Below are positions 1 through 9,850 of a stretch of DNA of 64,000 nucleotides, in pieces. The DNA is from Doryteuthis pealeii (lineage: Eukaryota; Mollusca; Cephalopoda; Myopsida; Loliginidae). Numbering within the stretch: position 1 is the stretch's first letter; each line of letters opens with the position of its first letter. Position numbers and translations under genes: made by a program. The stretch lies in the NCBI GenBank assembly GCA_023376005.1, contig CM042162.1, forward strand, positions 88,351,056 through 88,415,055. The letters are read 5' to 3'. The notes under the pieces are model-generated. The model was not told the origin of the DNA. It made no database searches and saw only the letters and a program-made list of their open reading frames with translations.

Positions 1-299
1 GAAGAACATCTGCAGAGAAATAGTGCATCACCATCTGTTACAAAGGGTTTCCAGTTTGAACTTCAATTTCTAAAAAAGAATGAAACCTTTTCCCTATGCA
101 ATCGTCGTAGCATTGGAAAAAAAATGACTCTTTCGTTGATTTCTACGCATGAGTATTCATGCAACAAAGATCCCACACAGAATTTTGGTTTATAGTGGTA
201 AAGGCCTGTGTTGTGCCATCGGCAATTTTTGGCACAGACGATAGTAAAGAATTGGTGCACAAGGAATGCCACAAACCCAATCAACGACGGACTTCAGGC
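1..299. other. No gene recognised
   Basis: Short frames only, none with recognisable motifs or sustained coding character. No dispersed repeat from elsewhere in the window is evident here. Confidence 0.5.
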
Positions 300-525
300 T
301 TTTCAAATTAAAGTTTTCCTTCTCCTAGACTGGTTACTTAGTCATGGTTAAAGAACCCAGTGTCCAACTATTACCCATAGCTGGATGGCAATATATGGAT
401 TCATACCTTTTCCAGGGGTATTAGTGCTATGTGAAATGCAAACAGCTTTTTGAAGATTTGAACTCGAAACAACGAGTTCATTTTCTACGACTCAAACCAT
501 TATGCCATGCTCCTCCATAACGCAC
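300..525 (-). mobile_element. tRNA-derived SINE (SINE-A)
   Basis: On the minus strand the head reads like a tRNA: an A-box-like TAATGGTTTGAG followed by a B box GAGTTCAAATC. The body then contains the family landmarks GGTATGAATCC, a TATGGGTAATAG-type motif and TTCTTTAACC. The same head and body recur near 20.4, 24.8, 34.3, 38.1 and 40.0 kb. Mobilisation by a LINE partner is inferred. Confidence 0.75.
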
Positions 526-642
526 CGTAGTACTATTAAGTAGTAAATAAAAAGCAAGAAAACCTAAATAAATTTGGTAAGATGTTGTTAAGTGAAGAAA
601 ACGTAAGTTAAAATAATTATTTCAAACGTACCACTATATATA

Positions 643-1366
643 CTAGCAAATATATGCACCCTCCGGTGCAAGTATTTAAGTTTTAATGTAATGAAATATC
701 GTATTAAATTAGAAAGGCTAATGAAATTAAATAAAATGCAGATAAAAAAGATTTGAAACAGAGGGGGATATAATCGAAAAATAGAACAACTGAAATTTAC
801 TCTTCCATCACTCTCGTCTTTCATTGTTATTTTTCTAATTCAAGTATTTAGTTAAAGAGGAAGTAAAGAATAAAAGTACAGTTATCTTTTCTTGTTAATG
901 GATTTCATTTAAGATTTATTGAAGAGATTTTTGCTTATATTCATTAAAATAAAACCAAACAGTTAGAAACCAATAATACTAAGCATATATTTATTAAAAT
1001 TACATTTTTAATATCAATATGCAAATCAGCCTTCCAGTTCACACTGTAAACCACTAATTTGTTATATATATAATACAATTGCATGTTGTTAGTAATTTTT
1101 CACCCGCCACCCCATGAGCTTCGGCTTGTGGGTGGTCCCACATAAATAGGGCCTTTGTGCCTGACCCGTACAAGTGGGGTATGTGGAAAATATCATGTAG
1201 ATATGGTTAACAGTATTAAAAATGTAAAACAATTTTATTAATAATTGAGGTTAAAATAAGGATAAATTCATGGTGAATGTGACGTCAATAACTAAGGGAA
1301 TTGTGACTTGCGTAGTGATTTAGTTTCGGCTACAGACAGAAAAACACAATCTCCATTATAATAAGA
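643..1366 (-). mobile_element. Non-autonomous Helitron (copy 1)
   Basis: On the minus strand the element begins with TCTTATTATAATGGAG after an A and ends with CTAG before a T, the A|T insertion rule of Helitrons. Ten bases before CTAG is a GC-rich hairpin (GCACC / GGTGC). There is no Rep/helicase frame, so it is non-autonomous. It contains a foreign insert at about 1,095-1,192. The 5' side abuts a (TA)n tract, as in the other copies. Confidence 0.8.
1095..1192 (+). repeat. Fragment of dispersed repeat G inside the Helitron
   Basis: The stretch with CATGAGCTTCGGCTTGTGG and GGTGGTCCCAC matches the end of the repeat at 32,421-32,705. It interrupts the Helitron sequence that is continuous in the 14.6 and 33.0 kb copies. 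Confidence 0.6.
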
Positions 1367-1397
1367 TATATATATATATTAGAATGGTACACAGTAA

Positions 1398-1436
1398 TAA
1401 CCTACTCGAGTTTCACCATGAGGATCTTCAGGGTTA
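1398..1436 (-). ncRNA. Candidate hammerhead ribozyme, type I
   Basis: Minus strand: stem I UAACC pairs with GGUUA; core CUGAAGA; a short stem II with CC/GG and a U-U at its base; GAAA; stem III ACU-CG-AGU; cleavage after A (GUA). All invariant core residues are present. The weak stem II lowers confidence in activity. It shares its stem III sequence with the stronger copy at 48.46 kb. Confidence 0.55.
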
Positions 1437-1439
1437 AAT

Positions 1440-2060
1440 CCATGAATAAATCAAGATATTGATTAATTACAGCCGATTGCATGTGTGTATTTTCAGTGAC
1501 GGTTAGTGACAGACTCGCAATCAAAGAACGCTGGGTTTTAAAATTTTGAAAATGCGGAGGTTATGTTTATCCAATGATCAAATAAAACATTATGAGAAAT
1601 CGTCTTTATATTTATTGCTTTAATAATTTATAAGAATTATAAGGATATATATACATATAATGTTGAAAAAATAAATAATGGAAAGAAAATGTTGAATGGA
1701 TAAAAATTGTTTCATGAAGTGCCAACATGTGTTTCAGCCAAGAGTATGTCCTTGTATACAATGTATTCTATTTATTATTATTATTTTAAATAGAAAATAG
1801 AATGAGTTAATAATTCTAGAAAAATATATAAAACGTTTTTTTAAATATACTGAAGAATGGCCATCATCAAATTTTTCCCCAATTTCTTTTGAACCTTATA
1901 AATTCTCTGAAACGTACGAGGAAAACCTGAAAAAAAAAAAAAAAAAAAATTTGCTAAACGTTTTCGAAACTTATTTCTGTAAATACTATTTTTCTTTTCT
2001 GGTAGCACAATTTTAACCCTCAATATACGGCATACGACTCTGTTTTTTTTTAATACAACA
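1440..2060. other. AT-rich stretch, no gene
   Basis: Low-complexity AT-rich DNA with an A-run near 1,930-1,950. The minus-strand frame at 1,841-2,179 is carried by homopolymer and (CA)n sequence and is not credible as a gene. Confidence 0.5.
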
Positions 2061-2066
2061 CATACA

Positions 2067-2067
2067 C

Positions 2068-2108
<41 letters not shown>
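2067..2108. repeat. (CA)n microsatellite
   Basis: Near-perfect CA dinucleotide run. Confidence 0.95.
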
Positions 2109-2109
<1 letters not shown>

Positions 2110-2407
2110 ACAAGGCACAATGAAATAAGTAAATATTGAACTTCAGAGAAATTTTCTTTTCGTACGATGAGAGAAACATGAATTCCTATTACTTCTGCTA
2201 AATAACTTCCCGCTTCAAGAATTCGTCATTTTCATCCCGATCCAACTGCTTCTTGTCTGTTTTACTCAAATATTCCCTCTCCGGTCATCCATTGTTTAAC
2301 ATAACAGAGGAAGGGGAGCAACTCATGTTTGCTTTTAAATTTGATTAAATTTAAAATAAACAAATATCAAAGATTACATTTTCTTACTTCTTTTTAAAAG
2401 AATGTCA

Positions 2408-2412
<5 letters not shown>

Positions 2413-2439
<27 letters not shown>

Positions 2440-2457
2440 TACTCTCTCTCTCTTTTA

Positions 2458-2501
<44 letters not shown>

Positions 2502-2504
2502 CTT
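2413..2504. repeat. (CT)n microsatellite
   Basis: CT dinucleotide run with a few interruptions, followed by TATG/TATC-rich sequence to about 2,595. Confidence 0.95.
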
Positions 2505-2689
2505 TATATGTATATATATATGTGTGTATAAACGTGTGTTTATGTTTATTTTTATCACCCTCTCTAGATATACATCTATCAATCTATCTGTCTATTTCAG
2601 TATGTTCATTTTAATTTTTCTTGTTTTTTTACCTCTTCTTTTTAACAAGTTCTGAGAGTTGTAAAACTTTTAAATGCCATCCTTGGCCA

Positions 2690-3014
2690 GTTGAAAAGAG
2701 CTTAAAGAGAGTCCTATGTTATGGAATCCTTTGGTAAGTGTATAAGTCCTATCCTGCGTATTGGTAAGGGTCCAGTGATTTAATCCTATGCCCGTCATCC
2801 ATGAACGCTACAGTAATTATGACCAGTAGGGGTGTTTAAGTATTGTATCAGCCACAGAGTACTGCCAGTGATTGGCCAAGAAATAGATCACATGATCTCG
2901 CTTAGTCTATAAGTATGGTCGAGGATCTAGCACACACCTTATATACCAAATTTTCTCAACAAATATATGCAGTTTTGTATCATATCCTGGTCACTCTTTT
3001 TCTCAATTACGTTT
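2690..3014 (+). other. Unclassified; promoter-like motifs
   Basis: Contains GCCAGTGATTGG (inverted CCAAT) followed about 45 bases later by TCTATAAGTATGG, resembling the U3 part of the LTR-like repeat at 17.4 and 31.6 kb. No ends or target duplication could be placed. Confidence 0.3.
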
Positions 3015-3600
3015 ACGCCCTGTCGGCTGGGCGTTTCGAATACACCAACTACACTTATGCAGAGGGTAAGACTCCACCAGGGGCCACCTGTTCACCGTGG
3101 GTGGCGACCCGTGATGCGTAAGGAGGGAACCAAATGGCTGGGCAGTCAATGACTTACAACACTCCACTTTGCCCCTTACTTGGGCTAGACGGGCGTTCGG
3201 AGAGTTCCCCTAGATCAATTGGCTCGTAACGTCAAGCCTAGGACATATTTGATTATCACAACCTATTGCCCTTATGACAAGCCCCGACCCTTTTATCATA
3301 TGGGTGATAGAAGGCGGTGGCTGAGGGTCTTCATGTCCTTGGATTGACGTTAAACTCTATCTGATGGTGAGGTTCTAGTTCTGAAGGTCGGGAAATGTAT
3401 AACACCTTCATCACCATTGCTCCAAGGTCAGCTTTGATCCGGAGTGGTAGTACCTGTTAGAGTCCCATCTATGGGTTAAATAGAAAAATGTGCTTATAAA
3501 AAAAATGAGTATCCATTAAGAATGAATTTATTTCCAAACTTTTGTCGTCATTAAATGACCCACCGAGGTTGATATGCCATAAAACAAACCAAACCAAACC
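3015..3600 (+). mobile_element. R1 repeat, near full length
   Basis: About 590 bp. Landmarks in order: CGCCCTGTCGGC, GGGCTAGACGGGCG, CCCTTATGACAAGCCCC, ATATGGGTGATAGAAGG, GATCCGGAGTGG, CCCATCTATGGGTTAAATAG. It ends in an imperfect hairpin (CATTAAATGACCC ... GGTTGATATGCC) and an (AAACC)n tail. The simple-repeat tail suggests LINE-mediated retroposition. No tRNA head is obvious. Other copies lie at 21.3, 23.0, 26.8, 41.4 and 49.6 kb. Confidence 0.75.
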
Positions 3601-4065
3601 ATCCAAATCTCTTACCCTTCTGCTGAGAGATACAGTTTGCCTATTCTAAAACCCCACCAACAGCGCAAAAAATAGAATGACCCAATAAATGTAGTCTATT
3701 CTGAAATATCTCGAAAAGCCAGTTATTCCCATTAGAGGTTTATATCCGACAAGAATGGTCCAAGGAGAGAGAATGGAGGCGGCGGTAAAACGCTTTGACA
3801 AAAGGATGGAAAATAGCCAGGAAAAGTCGACCAATCCAACGTGAATGGGTTTGAAGGTAAACACAAAGGCGAATTCTTAGTAAGACGATGTCTTGTGAAA
3901 GGGATAAAGAGATCCATGGAGAATGGAAACATGGAAAGCGGACTTCCGTTTTGTATTGAGTAAAATATTGTCATGCGATAGAAATTCAACCGCTGGCTTC
4001 GACAATTGTCGGGGGACACTGGGACAATGTGTAAGGACAAATATACACTAATACTGATACACATT
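3601..4065. other. No gene recognised
   Basis: Unique-looking sequence. Overlapping minus-strand frames at 3,646-4,064 show no domain or motif. Confidence 0.4.
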
Positions 4066-4460
4066 GATATAGATAGATAGATAGATAGATAGATAGGTAG
4101 GTAGGTAGGTAGGTAGGTAGGTAGGTAGGAAGGCAGATAGATGAAAATACGTGGACATACTGAGATAAATTGATAGATAGATAGATAAATAGATAGATAG
4201 AAATGTGTAAAATTACTGATAAATACAGAGATAGATAGACAGATAGATAGATATAAATACGTAAATATAATGATATATATCAGTAAACCATTTAAGATAG
4301 ATAGATATGAACAGATTCCTATGATAGGATATATATATATAATATATATATATAATATATATATATATTATATATATATATATATATAATAAGGGAGAGA
4401 GAGAGATAAGAGATAGATAGATAGATAGATAGATAGAATAAATAAATAGATATAGGGATA
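4066..4460. repeat. (GATA)n / (GTAG)n compound microsatellite with (TA)n
   Basis: GATA units pass into GGTA units at about 4,095-4,128. More GATA blocks lie near 4,170-4,253 and 4,411-4,440, with a (TA)n block at 4,329-4,390. Confidence 0.9.
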
Positions 4461-4530
4461 TATAGGGAGATAGATAAGATATATAGATAAATAGATAGGA
4501 TAAATGTGTACACAATCACACACACACACA

Positions 4531-4532
4531 CA

Positions 4533-4573
<41 letters not shown>
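4531..4573. repeat. (TA)n microsatellite
   Basis: Preceded by (CA)n. Abuts the hammerhead-like repeat that follows. Confidence 0.9.
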
Positions 4574-4584
4574 ATATATATTTA

Positions 4585-4814
4585 AAAAGTTTGTAGAAAA
4601 AAACAAGATGTTAAAAGTTTTGCTGAGAGAAATCTGATCGAGAACGTTCTATGCCTCGTGATTAATGATATATTTATTTCGTCTTTCCGTTTACAATGTT
4701 GCTTTTATAAAGACATCTTCATATTGGTGGAAACAGATTTATGTCAGCAAAACTTTTACCGTCTTCTTTTTTCTACAATCTTTCTACACATTGTCGGATT
4801 CATATCCATTTTAC

Positions 4815-4820
<6 letters not shown>
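4585..4820 (+). mobile_element. Hammerhead-like repeat, truncated palindrome
   Basis: The right part matches the arm of the 44.34-44.61 kb palindrome (GTCTTTCCGTTTACAATGTTG, then GGAAACAGATTTATGTCAGC). Only about 50 bp of the left arm remains (4,590-4,640). The hammerhead core is decayed. It ends at a (TA)n tract after the family tail TCGGATTCATATCC. Confidence 0.55.
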
Positions 4821-4851
<31 letters not shown>

Positions 4852-4854
<3 letters not shown>

Positions 4855-5654
4855 TATTATAATGGAGATTGTGGTTTTCTGTCTGTAACTGAAACTATAT
4901 TCCTACTCAAGTCAAAATTCTCTTAGTTATTGACATCACATTCTCCATGATTTATTTTTATCTAAATCTCAATTATTAATAAAATTGTCTTACATTATTA
5001 ATACTGTTAAACTATGTCAACATACTGACAAACATGCAATTATATTTATATATACAACAAATAGCGGTTTACATGTTGAATGGAAGGCTAATTTGCATAT
5101 TAATATTAAAAATCGAATTTAATAAATATGTGCTTAGTATTTATTGATTTCTAACTGTTTGGTTTTATTTTAATGAATATAAGCAAAAATCTCTTCAATG
5201 AATCTTAAATAAATCCATTATCAAGATAAAATAACTGTCATTTTATTCTTTACTTCTCTTAACTAAATACTTAAAATTAGAAAAATAACAATGAAAGACG
5301 AGAGTGATGGAAGAGTAAGTTTCAGTTGTTCCATTTTTTATTATACACCCTCTGTTCCAAATCTTTTATTATACTCCCTCTGTTTCAAATCTTTTTATCT
5401 GTATTCTTATTTAGTTTCATTAGCCTTTCTAATTTAAAACAATATTTTATTACATTAAAACTTAAAGACGGGAGTAACGGAAAATGATGGAAGAGTTAGT
5501 TTCAAAGTTGTTCTATTTTTCAATCATACTCCCTCTGTTCAAAATTTTTATCTACATTCTTATTCAGTTTCATTAGCCTTTCTAATTTAATATGATATCT
5601 TATTATAAAATTTAACTAAAATACTTGCACCCGGAGGGTGCATATATTTGCTAG
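4852..5654 (+). mobile_element. Non-autonomous Helitron (copy 2)
   Basis: Starts TCTTATTATAATGGAG after the A of a (TA)n tract. Ends with hairpin GCACCCGGAGGGTGC, then ATATATTTG, then CTAG, followed by T. It is about 190 bp longer than the 613-bp copies because of an internal direct duplication (two versions of a segment with ATGGAAGAG and ACTCCCTCTGTT, near 5,297-5,460 and 5,463-5,605). Confidence 0.85.
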
Positions 5655-5910
5655 TATATATAATGGAGTTACCATCCGAAATAAATTTATAATAGCCAAA
5701 TGAGGTTTTTTTGAGTTTTTCTTTCTTATTGAAAGTGTAAATATTGCTCTGTACGTAAGAAAGTCCTTAACTAACTTACATTGAGCTCTCTTGGGGATTT
5801 AAAATAATTCTCGCATAAATCTATAGGTGTGCATCTGCATGGACATGCATTGTGGATATACAGAGGATATAGATGATCCCAAATATGATCATCCCCAACT
5901 CAACAGTCTA
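5655..5910 (+). repeat. Dispersed repeat F, flanking the Helitron
   Basis: Begins TATATATAATGGAGTTACC and runs through ACATTGAGCTCTCTTGGGG to CCCCAACTCAACAG before the (GA)n tract. The same segment, reverse-complemented, flanks the Helitron at 33.0 kb. A partial version lies at about 13,545-13,660. Confidence 0.7.
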
Positions 5911-5911
5911 C

Positions 5912-5953
<42 letters not shown>
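5911..5953. repeat. (GA)n microsatellite
   Basis: GA dinucleotide run followed by G-rich sequence. Confidence 0.95.
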
Positions 5954-5958
<5 letters not shown>

Positions 5959-5989
5959 GGGGGGAGAGATATGAATGAATTGCTCCTCT

Positions 5990-6624
5990 CTTCCCTTCTT
6001 CTTTTTTTCATTGTTTTTGGGGGATTTTATATATTTCTTTCTTTCTCTTTCTTTTCCCTTTTCTTCTTTTCTTGTTTTTCTCTTTATTATTTTTCCTTTT
6101 CTCTCTCTTTCTTTCTGTTCATGATTTCATATATCTTTCTTTCTCTTTCTATTATATTTTCCTTCTTTTTTTTTTCTTTCTCTCTGTCTTCTTTCACTTT
6201 CGTCTTTTTCCTTTCTTCATTTTTCTTTGTCAACGATGTAATATTTCTTTCTTCTCTTGCTTTCTTTTCTTTAACTTCTCCTGTCTTCGTTTCGACTTCT
6301 GTATATTGTCTTTCATTCTTTCTTTCTTTCTTTCTTCTCGTGGGTTTTATTCATTTCTTCTCCTTTCTTCTTCATTTTTTCTTTCTTTTCTTCTTCTTTT
6401 CTACCTTTTCCATTTCTCTTTTCCTTTCTTTCCTTTGTTCTTTCATTGAAAATGATTTGTATTTTCATTCTCTTTCTTTAAATATTCTTTTTTCTTCTTT
6501 CTTTCCTTCGTTTTCCTTTTTATTTCTTTTACCTTTCTCTTTCTTTCTTTTATTCATTGATTAACACATTTCCTTCTTTCTCTTTCTTCTCCATTTTCTT
6601 TTATTCTTCTTAGTTTTCTTTTGC

Positions 6625-6656
<32 letters not shown>

Positions 6657-7110
6657 TGTTCCTGATTTTAATCTTCCTTTTTTTCTCTTCTATCATATTT
6701 TTTCTTTTCATTCTTTCCTCTCACTATCTCCTTTCTACTTCTGTCTTTTTTTCTGTTCTTTTTTTTCTTCTTTCTTATTTCTTTCCTTCCTTCATTCGTT
6801 TACTTTTTTTTTTTCTTTTACCTTTTCTCTTTCTTTCTTTATTCATAATTTTAATATTTCTTTCTTTCTCCTTCTTCTCCTCTTTCTTTATTTTCCCTTT
6901 TTCTTTTCCTTCTTTCTTTCTTTCTTTCCTTGCTTTCTTTCTTCTTCTTTCGTTTTCCTTTTTATTTCTTTACCCTTTCTCTGCTTTCTTTATTCATAAT
7001 TTTATATATTCTTCTTTCTCTTTCTTCTCCTCTTTCTTCATTTTACCTCTCTCTTTTCTTCTTTCTTTCTTTCTTTCTTTTCTGTCTTTCTTTCTTTCTT
7101 TCTATCTTAT
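5990..7110. repeat. Long polypyrimidine (TTTC-rich) tract
   Basis: More than 1.1 kb of nearly pure C/T on the plus strand, with (TTTC)n blocks such as 6,635-6,655 and 6,911-6,930. Long plus-strand frames here encode only Phe/Ser/Leu low-complexity peptide and are by-products. From about 6,545 onward this tract is repeated after 54,001. Confidence 0.9.
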
Positions 7111-7755
7111 TCTTTGAACCTATTCTGATTTGGCGCATCACCCTCTTTCCCCCTTTCAGAAGTGCAGAAGTGTAGAAAGAGAAATTGTTTCGTAAAGCCA
7201 ATCCAATATTTCAAACGAACACCGGACAGGAACTCGCAAATCGCTACCCACAAACAACCCATTTACACAACAAAAGTGCTACAATCGTCTCGCTACCTTC
7301 TAAAACGTAGGACGCAATGTAAGTTAATAAACACGAATTAAAGATTGACGTTAGCAGGAAATTGGGGGTAGTCTATTTTCGATACGACGCTTTCTTCATT
7401 CTAAGGCATTTAGAAATCATCTCGGCGCGCCTGGGCGTATCTACCTCATCTTAAAATTCAGATCTGTGCAAAGTCGCAATAGAAGAGATTATCAAACTCC
7501 TCTCAGACGTGAGGAAGCGACTGTTTGGAACGGGTTACCGAGGTAATTAAAGTAATGGACTTGTGGTCTCTGCATCTCGAGTCTCGGCATAAATATTCTT
7601 CATTAATATGGCAGTGGTGGTGCCCGTAGATTGACAATATTATCGCTAGACGGAATTGAAATTTCAAGAGAACCCGTATTGAAATTTGGTTAAAAGGAAC
7701 AGAAGAATACATACATATCAACTGGATGATAGATTTTGATTAAAACACGTACACC
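7111..7755. other. No gene recognised
   Basis: Moderate-complexity sequence without a credible frame. Its second copy at about 54,545-55,170 carries many indels. Confidence 0.4.
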
Positions 7756-7756
7756 C

Positions 7757-7758
<2 letters not shown>

Positions 7759-7799
<41 letters not shown>

Positions 7800-7803
7800 T
7801 ATA
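7759..7803. repeat. (TA)n microsatellite
   Basis: TA run directly downstream (minus sense) of the hammerhead at 7.83 kb. Further TA runs lie at 8,125-8,172. Confidence 0.9.
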
Positions 7804-7812
7804 AAAGCAAAT

Positions 7813-7858
7813 CTACAGTCCCGCGTTTCGGGGGTTTACCCCTCATCAGTGCAGCTAT
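7813..7858 (-). ncRNA. Candidate hammerhead ribozyme (U16.1 changed)
   Basis: Minus strand: stem I GCUGCA with UGUAG; core CUGAUGA; stem II GGGG-UAAA-CCCC plus one C; GAAA; a minimal stem III; cleavage context GAC where GUC is expected. Position 16.1 therefore reads A, which cannot pair with A15.1. The second copy near 55,225-55,270 also reads GAC. Likely inactive or a variant. Confidence 0.5.
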
Positions 7859-8100
7859 AACTTATTTTTCGCAGCTACCTCTGGTCGGGTTCGAGACCGA
7901 ACGAACTTCGCTCGTTCAAATCTCTTACCGATGGGTCCACAAGCAGCTGCCAAGGATAGAAGGCAGAATAATCGCTATATTTCCTAAACCGGAAATAAAC
8001 TCACCAGAGGTCTCTAACTTGTAAACAAGTGAGACTAGCTTTGCGCCGAAGCGGTGAATTTTCGCAATTAGTCCCTACTAAACAGAGTGCTCAACCTGAA
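7859..8100 (-). mobile_element. Repeat with tRNA-like head upstream of a hammerhead
   Basis: Reading the minus strand toward the hammerhead: an A-box-like CCATCGGTAAGAG, about 25 bases later GGTCTCGAACCC resembling a B box, then about 45 bases to the ribozyme. Further upstream is a body with CACCGCTTCGGCGC. The tRNA likeness is imperfect. The noisy second copy at about 55,270-55,520 differs by a short indel next to the A-box-like element. Confidence 0.45.
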
Positions 8101-8126
8101 AAGGTGGGAGCGTATATAAAGATATA

Positions 8127-8179
<53 letters not shown>

Positions 8180-8180
<1 letters not shown>

Positions 8181-8388
8181 AATCTAATGAATCAGACGAA
8201 CCTACTAAAAGTTTCGCTTAATGCTCTTCCGGGCTAAGATCTGACTAAATAGACCAGGAGCAAACGCATTAAATATAGTACTTACCACAGTGATTCAAAT
8301 AAATTAGCATAAACTAAAATGACTAAGATCTTAGCCCTGAAGAGCATTAAGCGAAACTTTTAGTAGGTTCGTCTGACTCATTAGATTT
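8180..8388. repeat. Palindrome with opposed hammerhead motifs
   Basis: Two 62-bp arms (8,180-8,241 and 8,327-8,388) around an 85-base loop. The right arm carries a hammerhead with an intact core on the plus strand. The left arm carries its mirror on the minus strand with CGGAAGA instead of CUGAAGA. (TA)n lies immediately to the left. Confidence 0.75.
8333..8369 (+). ncRNA. Candidate minimal hammerhead ribozyme
   Basis: AGCC/GGUU proximal stem I; core CUGAAGA; stem II GC-AUUAA-GC; GAAA; stem III ACU-UUU-AGU; cleavage predicted after A8365. The distal stem I seen in the 18.1 and 43.4 kb copies is missing here because the loop carries unrelated sequence. Confidence 0.55.
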
Positions 8389-8667
8389 ATGTTTATTATT
8401 TGCTCTACTTAGGAATTGAGCACTTTTTACTTATTAGCTTTAGTCTCCTGGTGGGTTTGTATGTATATATATATATCTTATATATATATATATGCATATA
8501 AATTGTTTTTTTCTTTTGGCCAAGATATTGTACTAATAGATTATTTTTTGTTGGTACGATTATCTTGGCCTTTTATTCCCGGTTGATGTTTGGTAGTATA
8601 TTTTTACAATCAAACTATTTACTGGGTTTTTTCTCACCGCGAGGATTTACCAACAAGTTTGGTATAT

Positions 8668-8671
<4 letters not shown>
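8389..8671 (+). mobile_element. Repeat P body
   Basis: Follows the palindrome directly, as it does at 18.2 and 43.5 kb. Landmarks: GGTTGATGTTTGGTAGTAT, CACCGCGAGGATTTACCAAC and a hairpin GGCCAAGATA / TATCTTGGCC. It ends at (TA)n. Probably one element together with the palindromic hammerhead module. Confidence 0.65.

Positions 8672-8710
<39 letters not shown>
8672..8710. repeat. (TA)n microsatellite
   Basis: TA run at the end of repeat P. Confidence 0.9.
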
Positions 8711-8712
<2 letters not shown>

Positions 8713-8984
8713 ATATATATATTTACAATCATAAAACTGGCTTGGCGTATATAAAATATATGCATGAATTCAGTATTATCTGAGTTCCCCAGGAGGCCAA
8801 AATCTAATGATACCTTCTTTCGGCTATACGACAGTGATTTAGTTTGTGCAAATGTAGTTTGCTTGATGTGCTAGATTATCTGTGTAGTCTGCATCAGTAA
8901 CAGTTTCTGTTGGATATCGTCTGTTTTTCGGGAAACAAAAGCAAATATATAAAATCAAGCAATTTCGCATCATTCCCTAAACTG

Positions 8985-9045
8985 GCTTGATTTGTTGATT
9001 AGTTGGTTTGTGGGATTTTACGGCATGTCAACCCTTCTTACTTCG
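8985..9045 (-). repeat. R2 tail fragment
   Basis: Contains TTACGGCATGTCAACCC preceded by GTTGGTT-type repeats, the reverse of the R2 3' end. Confidence 0.55.
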
Positions 9046-9189
9046 TACACACTCTCAGCACAGGCAAACAAGACATACATAGTATGGAGTTCATAGCTTT
9101 GGCCACAGTATCTGACAAGACACTCACAGAACGTAAACACAAAACAAACCTACTTAGATGAAAAAAAACAACAACTTTTAAATCAACAA

Positions 9190-9300
9190 CTATAACGTTA
9201 AAATACTAAAAACGATAAGCCAACTACCCGAGCTAACGACGTCTGCAGTCGATAAAAATTCAGAGGTCATATGCGTACAAGAACATAGATTTGATCATAT
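9190..9300 (+). pseudogene. LINE endonuclease fragment, part 1
   Basis: A short frame reads LPELTTSAVDKNSEV then ICVQEHRFDH, resembling the early part of the APE-type endonuclease of RTE-like LINEs, where a Q-E pair sits in an (I/L)CxQE motif. The frame then stops. A continuation appears after about 430 bp of other repeat sequence. Decayed; family placement is by memory of the motif only. Confidence 0.5.
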
Positions 9301-9317
9301 CGAATAAGATGTAAAAC

Positions 9318-9640
9318 CAGCAAAACCTGTGGATATACCACAGTATTACAAAGTTTGATATGTTTACTTAAGAGCTATTATAAAATAGTTCGATATGCAA
9401 AAAGTATATTTTTATCTAATTCTCTCTCACTCCTTTTTTCTTTCTTTTCATTTTTCATTATGTTCGATTGAAACAGATTAGCGCTATCGCTCCTATACCT
9501 ATCTTTTACTTACTCTCTTACTTTCTTATGATATTTTTTCTGTATCGCATGTCCTTTTCCTTTCCTTTTTTTCTTAATAATAAAAATGGAATGGTCCTTT
9601 ATAATCCGGATTTACATATTTGCATTTCATCTTGGATGAT
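9318..9640 (+). mobile_element. Repeat T, partial, interrupting the LINE
   Basis: Starts ACCTGTGGATATACCACAG, continues with TATGTTTACTTAAGAGCTAT and TTATGTTCGATTGAAACAG, then a pyrimidine-rich stretch ending near AATAAAAATGGAATG. The fuller copy is at 39.2-39.95 kb. The inverted right end is absent here. Confidence 0.6.
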
Positions 9641-9734
9641 TTGAACGGTTTCATTTTTAACCAGAGGGTGTTGGAAGATGATAACAGTCGGAAGATTAAA
9701 GAGCCACCGTATTAATATATAGATTGCACGAATC

Positions 9735-9850
9735 TGATAATGGCCGTACGTTTGTGTCGGCATCTACATGGAAAAACTTTGCTAATGCCACCATAGTTAT
9801 AGTAGAAATGCTTCTCAGCCATGGAGCACTTAAATTTGTGGTATCAAGAA
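9735..9850 (+). pseudogene. LINE endonuclease fragment, part 2
   Basis: A short frame reads GRTFVSASTWKNFANATI, which resembles the S-S/A-W-K-N stretch downstream of the QE motif in RTE endonucleases. It ends at a TAG. Probably the continuation of the part-1 fragment after the repeat T insertion. Confidence 0.45.

Noticed and set aside
5827..7175. Long plus-strand frames rich in Phe, Ser and Leu
   Set aside because: They come from the CT-rich tract and have no start context, domain or conserved length. The noisy copy after 54 kb breaks them.
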